In this document: piece after piece, positions 35,754 to 45,299 of the stretch | Position numbering within the stretch: the stretch's first letter is position 1 | How the letters are laid out: the number at the start of each line of letters is the position of its first letter | Origin: Andreprevotia chitinilytica DSM 18519 | Lineage (GTDB): Bacteria > Pseudomonadota > Gammaproteobacteria > Burkholderiales > Chitinibacteraceae | Assembly (NCBI RefSeq): GCF_000711875.1 | Contig: NZ_JONM01000002.1 | Span: 4,769-68,768 of the forward strand | DNA length: 64,000 nucleotides | Direction: 5' to 3' | The notes under the pieces: generated by a model | Database searches by the model: none | What the model was told of the DNA's origin: nothing | The model's input: only the letters and a program-made list of their open reading frames with translations | Translations under genes and position numbers: made by a program

Positions 35754-36253
35754 AGCTTGCCGAGGTCGAGCCGCCCCTTGCCGAGCACCTTGCTGGCCGT
35801 ATCCAGTGCTTTCACGATGACCACATAGCGGCTGCCCTTGTTGCAGGGGGGCAGGTAGCCGGCGGCGCCCTCGCCGCGGTGTGATGAAGCGAGCTGGAAG
35901 CCGGCGGGCAGCGGCTGCTGGCCGGGCACGCTGGGCAGCTGGGCATTGGTGACGCCGCGCATTACGTTGAACAGCAGCACGCCTTGGCCGCCTTCATCCA
36001 GCGGGCCGCCGCGTTCGGAAAACTCCAGCAGCAAGGCCGCCGTTCCGGTCGGCAGGTCATAGACGTTCAGCGCCGGGGTCGCGCCTTGGCCGCCCAGCTT
36101 GCTGCATTGCTGGCCCGGCGGAATGACCAGTCCGTTCCAGGCGGGATTGGCAAAGCGCACGGTGATGCGGACATCTTCGGCATTGGCGGTGCCGGTAACG
36201 AGCAGCGCGGACAGCAGCGTGGAAAGTAGAGCGGACTGCAGAATGGGTTTCAT
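35750..36253 (-). CDS. periplasmic PEBP/YbhB-like protein
   Basis: A 167-residue protein with a signal peptide (1-25, TANA-E). The segments RGGPLDEGGQGVLLFNVM and GYLPPCNKGSRYVVIVKALD recall the ligand-binding strands of the phosphatidylethanolamine-binding fold, but the DPD and GxHR motifs are not clear, so it is a distant member. Function unknown. Confidence 0.6.
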   Translation of the reverse strand: MKPILQSALLSTLLSALLVTGTANAEDVRITVRFANPAWNGLVIPPGQQCSKLGGQGATPALNVYDLPTGTAALLLEFSERGGPLDEGGQGVLLFNVMRGVTNAQLPSVPGQQPLPAGFQLASSHRGEGAAGYLPPCNKGSRYVVIVKALDTASKVLGKGRLDLGKL

Positions 36254-36396
36254 GGCGCCAGAAAGCGGAAAACGGGCAAGGCCGCAATGGTTCGATTGTA
36301 GCGGCTTTGCCCGTCGGTAGAGCGTGGCCGGTGTAACACCGGCGTTACGGCTTGTTCCCGTTCAATGCGGACTGTGCGAAGCCAGCACGAAGGGAA

Positions 36397-36897
36397 TCAG
36401 GCCAGTGCCGTGAGGGCGGCATCGTAGTTGGGTTCGTTCTTGATTTCGGCAACCAGTTCAGCGTGGATCACCTTGTCGTTTTCGTCGAGTACGACGACGG
36501 CGCGCGCTGCGACGCCAGCAAGCGGACCACCGGTGATGTCGACACCGTAGTCAGCCAGGAAGTCACGACCGCGCATGGTCGACAGGGTGACGACGTTGGA
36601 GAGGCCTTCCGCACCGCAGAAACGCTTTTGCGCGAACGGCAGATCAGCGGAGATACACAGCACGACAGTGTTGGCGAGCTTGGAGGCATCGGCATTGAAG
36701 TGGCGCACCGACATGGCGCAGGTGGGGGTATCGATGCTCGGGAAAATGTTCAGCACCTTGCGCTTGCCGGCGAAGCTGGCGAGGGTCACGTCGGCCAGAT
36801 CGCCGCCGACGAGGGAGAACGGTTTGCCCTGGCTGCCCACGGCCGGGAATGCGCCATTGATTTGAACCGGATTGCCGCCGAGAGTGACTTGCGCCAT
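36397..36897 (-). CDS. tpx: thiol peroxidase Tpx
   Basis: A 166-residue atypical 2-Cys peroxiredoxin; start ATG 36897. All catalytic residues are visible: Thr 57 and Cys 60 in [15 protein letters not shown], resolving Cys 94 in [10 protein letters not shown], and Arg 132 in [10 protein letters not shown]. It reduces hydrogen and alkyl peroxides with thioredoxin. It lies downstream of the accBC/prmA block, as in other betaproteobacteria, but here a dead paralogue stands between. Confidence 0.95.
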   Translation of the reverse strand: MAQVTLGGNPVQINGAFPAVGSQGKPFSLVGGDLADVTLASFAGKRKVLNIFPSIDTPTCAMSVRHFNADASKLANTVVLCISADLPFAQKRFCGAEGLSNVVTLSTMRGRDFLADYGVDITGGPLAGVAARAVVVLDENDKVIHAELVAEIKNEPNYDAALTALA

Positions 36898-37025
36898 GAC
36901 TTGCTCCTTGATCGAGATGAAAGGGAATTGCACGGATACATGCAAAGAGAAACCGCGCAGATTGTCGGCGCTGATGGCTGGCGCCGCAAGGGGAACGCGG
37001 TGGGGAGGTTGATTCGCTCGGGGAC

Positions 37026-37556
37026 TTACTCGACCTCGGTCTTCGGCATTGGTGGTGGCAACAGCAGTTTGGCGGCTTCGTCGAAATCGGGTTCGCTGTT
37101 GATGTCGTTGACGAGTTCGGCGTGCAGCACGGTGTCGTCCACATCCAGCACGATCAGCGCGGTGGCCATCAGTCCGGATAGCGGCACATCGGTGATCATC
37201 ACGCCGTAATCCTTGTGGAAGTCACGGCCACGTAAAGTGCACAGCAGTTGAACCCGACGCAGGTTTTCCAGCGAGAGCGTGCGGGCCAGTGCATACGGGG
37301 TATCGACCGAGATGACCAGCACGACGGTGTTGTCGAACAACTCCGCCATGCCTTCCAGCCGCCGGGCAATGGTGAGGCCGATGGCGGCGTCGATGCTGGG
37401 GATGACAGCGAGCACTTTGCGCCGGCCGACAAAGCGTGACAGTGGCACGTCTTGTAGCTGTGCATCGACCAGCAGGAAGCTGTGTGCGGGTTCGCCGACG
37501 CGCGGGAAATGCCCGCCGACATTGACCGGCGTGCCATTGAGCGTGACGGTAGCCAT
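37026..37556 (-). CDS. Tpx paralogue lacking every catalytic residue
   Basis: A 176-residue protein aligned without gaps to the neighbouring Tpx over residues 1-150 ([20 protein letters not shown] against the Tpx start; [25 protein letters not shown]). The four active-site positions are all changed: Thr 57 to Ala, Cys 60 to Gly ([11 protein letters not shown]), Cys 94 to Leu ([10 protein letters not shown]), Arg 132 to Thr. The frame is intact and the fold motifs are kept, so it is under constraint and not a simple pseudogene. It must be non-peroxidatic, maybe a regulator or dimer partner of Tpx. Confidence 0.9.
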   Translation of the reverse strand: MATVTLNGTPVNVGGHFPRVGEPAHSFLLVDAQLQDVPLSRFVGRRKVLAVIPSIDAAIGLTIARRLEGMAELFDNTVVLVISVDTPYALARTLSLENLRRVQLLCTLRGRDFHKDYGVMITDVPLSGLMATALIVLDVDDTVLHAELVNDINSEPDFDEAAKLLLPPPMPKTEVE

Positions 37557-38083
37557 GGAACCAACCTCATGTTCTGTACGGGATGTTTCAGTATGGATGG
37601 CGATGTTCCGAAAACAAGCGGACATGCCATTGTCGTGCGACCACTTACGCGGCAGATGGGTGCAGTAGCTCAGAGGCTGATTACGATCTTTTGAGAGGTC
37701 GGTTCAGTGAGCAGATGCGGCGCAATGCCCTGCGGGGATTGCGCCCTACAAAACAACAGACTTCGCAAACATGGTGCCGCTTTCGTTTCTACTATGGTTG
37801 CACTGCGCGCTTTTCTCCCCCTTTCGCTCAGCGCCGAGGGAGTGTCGCGAGACCTTAGGAGTTACTCACATCAGAGCGGACCGACCGAGGGTAGCCCGTG
37901 GCGTGCGAAGCTTTGCTTCGTTCAGCCAGAGGCGCCCAGCGGGGGTCGCCTTTGGAGTGGAGAGGGCCCAAGGGAAATGTACAGCCCGAGACAAAGTCCT
38001 TTCCCCGGCCGCGCGGCGGAACGCGCTGTAATGCTTTTAAAACCGCGCCGCAGGCGCATAACTGAAAGATCGTAAACAGGCTC
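37557..38083. other. intergenic repeat-rich region
   Basis: About 530 bases. It contains a GGCGCAATGCCCTGCGGGGATTGCGCC-type hairpin (37718-37747) and a stretch, 37790-38060, that looks like a common interspersed element: a GCGAAGC-TTTGCTTCG hairpin, GCCGCGCGGCGG, and a GCGCCGCAGGCGC end. The opposite orientation of similar text recurs near 47780-48020. No gene is supported despite long open frames. Confidence 0.55.
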
Positions 38084-39319
38084 TTACGGATAGAACCAAT
38101 ACAGCGAGTACCCGGTGGATTTGAGCTCGCCCACGTCGAGCTGCAAGTAGGCGTGCACCTCATCCCCGGCCGGGAATTGCGTGCGGTGGGCCTCAGTGGG
38201 AACGAGATAGTCGCGGGCCGAGAAGACCTTTTTGGCGACGACCTGATCGTGGTCATCGGTCAGGGTCAGCTCCAGCATCGGCAACGCCTGCTCATATTCC
38301 GCCAGATTACGCACACTGGCGGTCACCTGGATCAGATCACCGTGGCCGGGCACGAAGGTCAGCTCGGAGTAGTCCGGGCGCAGCAAGTCGGCATTGCGCG
38401 GCAAGGGCAGATCGCAGCCAAGGCGTGCGCAAATGCGCTGGTAATGGGGACGCAGCCAAGGCAGCTCGGTCGAGAGCATGGTGCGGTAGGTGTAACCCAC
38501 CTGAACAAGCAGCGCGAACAGGGCCAGCGCGATCAGTGGCAGCCACGCCCAGCGCCAAGGCGAGCGAGGCTTGGGCAACTCCAGCAAGGCATCGTCTTCC
38601 GCCGTGCGGATCGGTTGGTAGATCGGCTCATGGCGGGCGTGTTGGGCGTCGTTGTTACCCCAATTTTCCGTATTGGCATTGAGCTCGATGATTTCGTCGG
38701 CATTGTCTTCGGCGATTGCGGCGACAGGCTCCGATTCAGTAGCGACCGGGCTGGCTGTTGGTTCAGCGGCCGGTTCTTCCATTGCTACTGAGGCAAGTGC
38801 TACTGGCGCTTCCAGTTCGATTGGATGGGCGACTTCGACTTCGTCTGGCATAACCGCTTCGGCCGCTATTTCTGGCTCGTGTGCGGGGAGTGCCGGGGCT
38901 GGCGTGGCGGGATGTTCTGCTTCAGGTTCAGCGGGTGGCGGCACAGCAACAATTGGCGTTGCCACAGGCGTTGGGGCCGGGGCAGGTGTTTCGGGTGGGG
39001 GCGCTGGCCGTTCCGGCTTGGGCGCGGGCGCTGCAAATACGGAGGGGGTCGGTGCGGCCGGAACGGGCGCCGCCACTGGCGTAACAACGGGGGCTGGTGG
39101 CGCTTGCGGTGCCAATGCATGCTGGGGAGCTTGCGACTGAGCCGGCTGTGGCGTTGGTTCGTCGACCGGTGCAACCGGTCGCTCACGCTCAATGCAATCG
39201 AGCGCATTGAAGACGAAAGCGCATTTGCCACAGCGCACCTTGCCCCGATGCGCAGCGAGTTGCGCATCGTTGACCTTGAAGGCGGTCTGGCAGTTGGGGC
39301 AGCGGGTGACGAGGGCCAT
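38084..39319 (-). CDS. zinc-ribbon (MJ0042) DUF3426 membrane protein
   Basis: A 411-residue protein. N-terminal zinc ribbon CPNCQTAF with CGKC (MJ0042 type), a long Pro/Ala-rich linker (60-200), one membrane helix (about 258-278) and the periplasmic DUF3426 domain (YSELTFVPGHGDLIQVTASV). It occurs regularly after prmA in betaproteobacteria; function unknown. Confidence 0.88.
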   Translation of the reverse strand: MALVTRCPNCQTAFKVNDAQLAAHRGKVRCGKCAFVFNALDCIERERPVAPVDEPTPQPAQSQAPQHALAPQAPPAPVVTPVAAPVPAAPTPSVFAAPAPKPERPAPPPETPAPAPTPVATPIVAVPPPAEPEAEHPATPAPALPAHEPEIAAEAVMPDEVEVAHPIELEAPVALASVAMEEPAAEPTASPVATESEPVAAIAEDNADEIIELNANTENWGNNDAQHARHEPIYQPIRTAEDDALLELPKPRSPWRWAWLPLIALALFALLVQVGYTYRTMLSTELPWLRPHYQRICARLGCDLPLPRNADLLRPDYSELTFVPGHGDLIQVTASVRNLAEYEQALPMLELTLTDDHDQVVAKKVFSARDYLVPTEAHRTQFPAGDEVHAYLQLDVGELKSTGYSLYWFYP

Positions 39320-39384
39320 GGCGCCGATTCTAGACGATTTCTAACGGATTTCGCCGCGCTGCTTACAGGCAGTGCGCAAATTGC

Positions 39385-40275
39385 TTAGATCCGCTTGGTG
39401 CCAGACAGGCAAACCCAGCCATCTTCTTCCGCTTTCGGGACGAAATCGAACCATTGGCCGTAGATCGCGATGATGTCATCGGCCTGCTCGGACAAGATGC
39501 CGGACAGTGCAATCCGTCCGCCCAGTTTGACGCGGCTGGCGAGCATCGGCGCGAGGGCCTTGAGCGGGTTGGTGAGGATGTTGGCGACAACGACATCATA
39601 TTCGCCAGTCGGTGCGGCATCTGGCAGGAAGAAGGCGATGTCCACGCCGTTCTGCTCGGCATTCTGGCGGCTGGCGACCATCGCTTGCGGATCGATATCG
39701 ACACCATGCGTTTCGCCCGCGCCGACCTTCTTCGCCGCAATGGCGAGGATGCCGGAACCACAGCCATAGTCGAGCACCGTTTCGCCACTGCGGATATTGG
39801 CATCGAGCCATTGCAGGCACAGCTTGGTGGTCGGGTGGCTGCCGGTGCCAAAGGCCAGGCCCGGATCGAGGGCGATATTGATGGCGGCCGGGTCGGGCGA
39901 TTCGTGCCAGGTTGGCGTGATCCACAAGCGGGCGGAAATCGGGATTGGATCGAATTGCGATTGGGTCAGGCGGACCCAGTCCTGCTCTTCGACGGTGACG
40001 GTTTCAAAGGCGGGGTGATCGATACCGGCGGCATTGGCGGCGGCTGCGACGGTGAGCGCAGCGTCCATATCGTCACCCAGATGCGCCACCACGATGCTGT
40101 GATCCCACATCTGATCCACCGGCTCGCCCGGTTCGCCGAAGATCGGTTTTTCGGCGGAGGTGCCAGCTGCCGCATCTTCGATGCTGACCGAGAGTGCGCC
40201 CAGATCGAACAGCGCGTCGGAGAGGGCTTCGGCGTGTTTGGAGTCGGTGGTGATGCGCAGTTCAGTCCAGGACAT
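39385..40275 (-). CDS. prmA: ribosomal protein L11 methyltransferase
   Basis: A 296-residue PrmA: substrate-binding N-terminal domain (ELRITTDSKHAEALSDALF), then GTGSHPTTKLCLQWLD and motif I VLDYGCGSGILAIAAKK, and NILTNPLKAL for the catalytic loop. It trimethylates L11. ATG 40275 begins the family-typical MSWTEL start. Confidence 0.95.
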   Translation of the reverse strand: MSWTELRITTDSKHAEALSDALFDLGALSVSIEDAAAGTSAEKPIFGEPGEPVDQMWDHSIVVAHLGDDMDAALTVAAAANAAGIDHPAFETVTVEEQDWVRLTQSQFDPIPISARLWITPTWHESPDPAAINIALDPGLAFGTGSHPTTKLCLQWLDANIRSGETVLDYGCGSGILAIAAKKVGAGETHGVDIDPQAMVASRQNAEQNGVDIAFFLPDAAPTGEYDVVVANILTNPLKALAPMLASRVKLGGRIALSGILSEQADDIIAIYGQWFDFVPKAEEDGWVCLSGTKRI

Positions 40276-40350
40276 GGGAATTCTCGAAAACGGTGAATGG
40301 GGCGGATTGTCGCATGGTGGCAGTCCACGCGGAAAAGGGTGGGCGCTGAA

Positions 40351-40384
40351 ATGAAACAAGGGGCGTTGCCGCCCCTTGTTTCAT
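40351..40384 (-). terminator. terminator palindrome between accC and prmA
   Basis: ATGAAACAAGGGGCG-TTGC-CGCCCCTTGTTTCAT, perfect 15-bp arms. It should partly separate accC from prmA. Confidence 0.8.
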
Positions 40385-40407
40385 TGCTGTATCTCAAGCT
40401 GGTCCGA

Positions 40408-41775
40408 TCAAGTCAGACCTTCGAGTACGGCACGAATCTCCGGCATCTTGTGTTCCAGATAATGGATGCTGGTGCCGCCCTTGACGAACTCGGCATCGAG
40501 CAACAACTGCTGGTGCAGCGGGATGTTGGTGTGAATGCCTTGCACCACCATCTCCGACAGCGCAATCCGCATCCGGGCCAGCGCCTGATCACGGGTATCG
40601 CCGTAGGTGATGATCTTGCCGATCATGCTGTCGTAGTTGGGCGGGACGAAATAGCCTTGGTAGACGTGCGAATCAACGCGTACACCCGGGCCGCCCGGTG
40701 CGTGATACGTGGTGATCCGGCCGGGGCTCGGCACGAACTTGAGCGGGTCTTCGGCGTTGATCCGGCACTCGATCGCGTGGCCTTTGAGCTTCACGTCTTT
40801 TTGCGTGTAGCGCAGTGGCAGGCCAGCAGCGACGCGGATCTGCTCTTGCACGATGTCGATGCCGGTGATCAGTTCGGTGACCGGGTGTTCAACCTGCACG
40901 CGGGTGTTCATTTCGATGAAATAGAACTCGCCGTTCTCGAACAGGAACTCGAACGTACCCGCGCCACGGTAGCCGATGTCGCGGCAGGCCTTGGCGCAGC
41001 TTTCGCCGATCTTCTTGCGCTGGGCATCGGTAATACCCGGTGCCGGCGCTTCTTCGATCACTTTCTGGTGGCGGCGCTGCATCGAGCAATCGCGCTCGCC
41101 TAGATAGATGGCGTTGCCGTGTTCATCAGCCAGAATCTGGATTTCGATGTGACGCGGGTTCTGGAGGAATTTCTCCATGTACACGGTCGGGTTGCCGAAC
41201 GCGGCGCCGGCTTCGGACTGGGTCATTTCGACCGAGCGCAGCAGCTCTTCCTCGTTATGCACCACGCGCATGCCGCGGCCACCGCCGCCGCCGGCAGCCT
41301 TGATGATGACCGGGTAGCCAACGCGCTTACCAGTCGCGAGGATTTCCTTCGGGTCTTCCGGCAAGGCACCATCCGAACCCGGCACGCACGGCACGCCAGC
41401 CTTCCTCATGGCGTCCTTGGCCGAGACTTTGTCACCCATCAGGCGGATCGATTCCGGGCGCGGGCCGATGAAGGCGAAGCCGGACTCTTCGACGCGTTGG
41501 GCGAAGTCAGCGTTTTCAGACAGGAAACCATAGCCGGGGTGGATGGCATTGGCGTTGGTGACTTCGGCCGCCGAGATCAGCGCGGCCATGTTCAGGTAGC
41601 TCTGCGGCGACGGGTTCGGGCCGATGCAGACCGATTCGTCGGCGAGCTTTACATACTTGGCTTCGCGGTCGATCTCGGAGTGGACGACCACGGTCTTGAT
41701 GCCCATTTCGCGGCAGGCACGCAGCACCCTAAGGGCGATTTCGCCGCGATTGGCGATAAGGATTTTTTCAAACAT
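40408..41775 (-). CDS. accC: biotin carboxylase, acetyl-CoA carboxylase subunit
   Basis: A 455-residue Acc[21 protein letters not shown] start, ATP-grasp loop [34 protein letters not shown], and [14 protein letters not shown] at the carboxylation site. It carboxylates biotin on AccB, the first step of fatty acid synthesis. It follows accB, but an inverted-repeat element of about 80 bp lies between. Confidence 0.97.
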   Translation of the reverse strand: MFEKILIANRGEIALRVLRACREMGIKTVVVHSEIDREAKYVKLADESVCIGPNPSPQSYLNMAALISAAEVTNANAIHPGYGFLSENADFAQRVEESGFAFIGPRPESIRLMGDKVSAKDAMRKAGVPCVPGSDGALPEDPKEILATGKRVGYPVIIKAAGGGGGRGMRVVHNEEELLRSVEMTQSEAGAAFGNPTVYMEKFLQNPRHIEIQILADEHGNAIYLGERDCSMQRRHQKVIEEAPAPGITDAQRKKIGESCAKACRDIGYRGAGTFEFLFENGEFYFIEMNTRVQVEHPVTELITGIDIVQEQIRVAAGLPLRYTQKDVKLKGHAIECRINAEDPLKFVPSPGRITTYHAPGGPGVRVDSHVYQGYFVPPNYDSMIGKIITYGDTRDQALARMRIALSEMVVQGIHTNIPLHQQLLLDAEFVKGGTSIHYLEHKMPEIRAVLEGLT

Positions 41776-41785
41776 GGCTTTGCCC

Positions 41786-41864
41786 GTGAGGAGTGAGGGG
41801 TTAGGTGTGAGGTGAAAATGCGGCGTGGGGTTGAACCCCTCACGCCTCACTCCTGACTCCTCAC
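41786..41864. repeat. inverted-repeat element between accB and accC
   Basis: GTGAGGAGTGAGGGG...CACGCCTCACTCCTGACTCCTCAC forms an imperfect ~24-bp stem, with an inner GGGGTTGAACCCC hairpin. It overlaps the accB stop codon. Confidence 0.65.
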
Positions 41865-42319
41865 CCAATCACAAACAACGGTTCGCCGTATTCGACCGGC
41901 TGGCCGTTCTCGACCAGGATTGCCTTGATGGTGCCAGCGTGGTCGCATTCGATTTCGTTCAGGAGCTTCATCGCTTCGATGATGCACAGCGTATCGCCGA
42001 CATTGACCGATTGACCCATCTCAAGGAAGTTCTTCGCGCCCGGGCTCGGTGCGCGGTAGAAGGTGCCGACCATCGGCGATTTGACGACAAAGCCTTCCGG
42101 CAGTGCGTTGGCAGCGGGGGCTTCGGCAGCGGCGGCAGCTACAGGGGCGGCAGCGGCAGGCGCGGCATATTGCATCGGCGCTTGCTGGAAATAGGTGGGT
42201 GCAGCTTGCTGATTGACACGGGTGATGCGGACTTTCTCTTCGCCCTCGGTCACTTCCAGTTCGGCGATACCGGACTCTTCGACCAGATCGATCAGTTTCT
42301 TGAGTTTACGCAGATCCAT
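41861..42319 (-). CDS. accB: biotin carboxyl carrier protein
   Basis: A 152-residue [23 protein letters not shown]-terminus, Ala/Pro-rich linker (38-74) and lipoyl-like domain with the biotinylation motif [10 protein letters not shown] (Lys 118). Partner of AccC; aroQ lies upstream, the standard gene order. Confidence 0.97.
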   Translation of the reverse strand: MDLRKLKKLIDLVEESGIAELEVTEGEEKVRITRVNQQAAPTYFQQAPMQYAAPAAAAPVAAAAAEAPAANALPEGFVVKSPMVGTFYRAPSPGAKNFLEMGQSVNVGDTLCIIEAMKLLNEIECDHAGTIKAILVENGQPVEYGEPLFVIG

Positions 42320-42375
42320 ACGGCAATCCTCTTGGGTATTTGCTTGAAGCGAATTTTTGGGGGAACGACGTCGAC

Positions 42376-42825
42376 CTAGGACGTCTTGAAGGCGATGGCG
42401 TGGGAGAGGGCGTATTCATAGCCCTTGGCACCCAGACCGCAGATCACGCCGATGGCGAGATCGGAAAAGAACGAGTGATGCCGGAACGTTTCCCGTGCAT
42501 GCACATTGGAGAGATGGACTTCAATGAACGGCTTCTTGACGGCTGCCAAGGCATCACGCAACGCCACGCTGGTATGGGTGAACGCGGCCGGGTTGATGAT
42601 GATGAAGTCGGTTTGATCGGTGAACGTGGCGTGAATGCGTTCGATCAACTCATACTCGCGGTTGGACTGGAATGTCTCGACCACGGCCCCGGCGGAATTG
42701 CCTTGGGCGACGAGCCTGTTGTTGATTGCATCGAGCGTATCTGCGCCATAATGCTGCGGTTCGCGCAGCCCCAGCAGGTTCAGGTTCGGGCCGTGCAATA
42801 CCAGGATCTTGCGGGTGCCGGACAT
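42376..42825 (-). CDS. aroQ: 3-dehydroquinate dehydratase, type II
   Basis: A 149-residue type II dehydroquinase: [20 protein letters not shown] with Arg 21 and Tyr 26, [11 protein letters not shown], and [18 protein letters not shown]. Third step of the shikimate pathway. First gene of the accB-accC operon. Confidence 0.96.
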   Translation of the reverse strand: MSGTRKILVLHGPNLNLLGLREPQHYGADTLDAINNRLVAQGNSAGAVVETFQSNREYELIERIHATFTDQTDFIIINPAAFTHTSVALRDALAAVKKPFIEVHLSNVHARETFRHHSFFSDLAIGVICGLGAKGYEYALSHAIAFKTS

Positions 42826-42926
42826 TGCTCACCTCTCGTTGTCGTCTCCTGTAATCGGCCGGAGTTTGCCGCCGCATTGTCGGGGTTGTCCAGCAATTTC
42901 GACGAAATTCCCGGCAAAATTCAGCT

Positions 42927-42994
42927 AAAACAGCTGTTTTAAAAATGAGCTTCGCCAAGCATTCCGGGCGTTCGCGCTATACCCAAAGGGTATA
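42927..42994. promoter_or_regulatory. palindromes upstream of queA
   Basis: AAAACAGCTGTTTT (42927-42940) is a perfect 14-bp palindrome; TATACCCAAAGGGTATA (42978-42994) a second. TATACT at 42991 could be a -10 box. They lie between the divergent aroQ and queA. Confidence 0.45.
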
Positions 42995-43070
42995 CTTCGA
43001 GCTGTTTTAAACGCCGATGATTTACCACTTTTTGCGTTGATTTTTTACGCCGCTTCCTTACACGAATCCC

Positions 43071-44096
43071 ATGCAAGTTTCCGATTTCGACTATTTTCTG
43101 CCCGATCATCTGATTGCCCAGTTTCCACCCGACGTGCGCGGCGCGAGCCGTTTGCTGCACGTTGATGGCGCCAAGCTGGAAGACGGCTTTTTCCGCGATT
43201 TGCCGCGTTTTCTGCGGGCCGGCGATTTGCTGGTGTTCAACGACACCAAGGTGATCAAGGCGCGGTTGTTTGGCGAAAAAGCCAGCGGTGGCAAGATCGA
43301 GGCGCTGGTCGAACGTGTACTCGATCAACACCGCGCGCTCGCGCACATACGGGCGAGCAAGGCGCCCAAGCCGGGCATGAAGCTGATTTTCAACGGCGGT
43401 TTCGAGGCGGAGATGGTCGAGCGGCAGGGCGACCTGTTTTTGCTGCAGTTCGCTGCAGAACAAAGCGTGCTGGATATTCTGGATGCCGCCGGCCAGTTGC
43501 CGCTGCCGCCCTACATCACTCACACGCCCGATGAGGAAGACGCCAAGCGCTACCAAACCGTCTACGCCCGTGACCCCGGCGCGGTGGCGGCACCAACCGC
43601 CGGCCTGCATTTCACCGACGAGTTGCTGGCGCAATTGCGCAATATGGGCGTGAACACGGCGTTTCTCACGCTGCATGTCGGCGCGGGGACGTTCCAGCCG
43701 GTGCGCGTGGACAGCATCGCTGAGCACGTGATGCACCACGAGCGTTATTCGATTCCGGCCGCGACCGTTGCAGCAGTGCAAGCCGCCAAGGCCAGCGGCG
43801 GACGGGTGATTGCGGTTGGCACCACCTCGTTGCGTGCGCTGGAGGCGGCCTCGCAACAGGGCGTGCTGGCGGAGCCGGAAGGCGATACCGATATCTTCAT
43901 CACGCCGGGCTATCAATTCCGTGTGGTCGATCGGCTGATCACCAACTTCCACCTGCCCAAGTCGACATTGCTGATGCTGGTGTCGGCCTTCGCCGGATTC
44001 GAGACGATGCGCGCAGCTTATGCGCATGCGGTGGCGAATGAATACCGCTTCTTCAGCTACGGTGATGCGATGTTGCTGGAACCGGCGGCTTCGTAG
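43071..44096 (+). CDS. queA: S-adenosylmethionine:tRNA ribosyltransferase-isomerase
   Basis: A 341-residue Que[21 protein letters not shown] start, [14 protein letters not shown], and [13 protein letters not shown] with [11 protein letters not shown]. It builds the epoxyqueuosine side chain on tRNA. tgt, acting one step earlier, is 2.5 kb downstream on the same strand, with LysR/ADH genes inserted between. Confidence 0.97.
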   Translation: MQVSDFDYFLPDHLIAQFPPDVRGASRLLHVDGAKLEDGFFRDLPRFLRAGDLLVFNDTKVIKARLFGEKASGGKIEALVERVLDQHRALAHIRASKAPKPGMKLIFNGGFEAEMVERQGDLFLLQFAAEQSVLDILDAAGQLPLPPYITHTPDEEDAKRYQTVYARDPGAVAAPTAGLHFTDELLAQLRNMGVNTAFLTLHVGAGTFQPVRVDSIAEHVMHHERYSIPAATVAAVQAAKASGGRVIAVGTTSLRALEAASQQGVLAEPEGDTDIFITPGYQFRVVDRLITNFHLPKSTLLMLVSAFAGFETMRAAYAHAVANEYRFFSYGDAMLLEPAAS

Positions 44097-44250
44097 CCCG
44101 GACGGCTTTGCCGGCCGGGGTTGCAATGTGACTTGGTTTCGGCCGGGTGATCCTTGAAGCGATGCTACCCCCGCCGGTTGCAACTCGCAGGGCGGCATCC
44201 GCCGACTATGTCGTCCGGGCTACTAGATACCACTAGCAACCCAATTCAAC

Positions 44251-45165
44251 TCAACCCGCACCCCGGCTCAACATCGCCGGAACCTGCTCCACCAACGCAT
44301 CAATCGCCACCCGCACCCGTGACGGCAAGTGGCGGTTTTGCGGCCAGACGACGTGCAAGGCGATGCCGTAACCGGGTACGTCTTCCAGCAGCGGCACGAG
44401 CAAACCATTGCGTATCCGCTCGGCAACCAGCCAACCCGGCATCCAGACCAGGCCGATCCCGGCAGTGGCCGCATCGCAGATCGCCTCTATATCGTTGAGA
44501 CCAAGCCGGCTGCGGATCTTCACTTCTTCGATGCCGCCATCGGCGGTGCGAAATCGCCACGGCACCGGCAGCCCGGCCCGGACATAGGTGATGCCGGTGT
44601 GCTGATCGAGGTCGGCCAGCGTGTGGGGCCGGCCATGTTGCGCCAGATACGCCGGCGAGGCGCAGACGACCATGTGTTGTGTGCCAAGCCGCCGCGCCGT
44701 CAAGCCGCTGTTATCGGCCAAATCGCCGCCGCGGATGGCGAGATCGATCCCTTCCTCGATCAGATTGGCGCGCTGATCGCTGTACAGCACTTCCAGCGCC
44801 AGTTGCGGATAGCGCTGCGCCAGCTCCAGCAGGATAGGCGTGATGCAGCGCCGCCCGAACAGCACCGGCATGGTGATGCGCAACCGGCCGGTCGGCTCGC
44901 GCCGGCCGTCATCCAGCGCGGCCTCTGCCGCTTCCAGTTCGCCCAATGCACGCAAACAGCGTTCGTAATACGCCTGCCCGTCATCGGTCAGCCGCTGGCT
45001 GCGGGTGGTGCGGTGAAACAGCCGCACCCCCAGGCGTGCCTCCAGCCGGGCGATGGTCTTGCCCACCGCCGAGCGCGACAGGTTCAGTCGTTGCGCTGCC
45101 AGCGCAAAGCTGCCGGCCTCCACCGCTTCGACGAAGGCGGAAATGCCGCTAAGACGGTCTGTCAT
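44251..45165 (-). CDS. LysR-family transcriptional regulator
   Basis: A 304-residue LysR protein: HTH FVEAVEAGSFALAAQRLNLS then AVGKTIARLEARLGVRLF, and a C-terminal effector domain. It diverges from the alcohol dehydrogenase, which it probably controls; a 134-base AT-rich gap separates them. Confidence 0.94.
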   Translation of the reverse strand: MTDRLSGISAFVEAVEAGSFALAAQRLNLSRSAVGKTIARLEARLGVRLFHRTTRSQRLTDDGQAYYERCLRALGELEAAEAALDDGRREPTGRLRITMPVLFGRRCITPILLELAQRYPQLALEVLYSDQRANLIEEGIDLAIRGGDLADNSGLTARRLGTQHMVVCASPAYLAQHGRPHTLADLDQHTGITYVRAGLPVPWRFRTADGGIEEVKIRSRLGLNDIEAICDAATAGIGLVWMPGWLVAERIRNGLLVPLLEDVPGYGIALHVVWPQNRHLPSRVRVAIDALVEQVPAMLSRGAG

Positions 45166-45299
45166 GTTGCGTCTCTTGGTATTGGTGAAATAAATTCTAC
45201 TTATATAAGAAAAATTGCCGTAACTGGAGAGTAAATTTCGTCTTTATGCTGTTGTTACTAGCCCGGCAACGGGCGGATCAACCAGAGAGGACAACAATC

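Noticed and set aside
36397-37556. Tandem tpx genes as a simple duplication with one active spare
   Set aside because: The second copy has lost Thr57, Cys60, Cys94 and Arg132 and is too diverged elsewhere to be a recent duplicate.
37707-38075. Plus-strand frames of 86 to 122 codons
   Set aside because: They lie in an interspersed intergenic element and have no family resemblance; such frames are commonly over-annotated.
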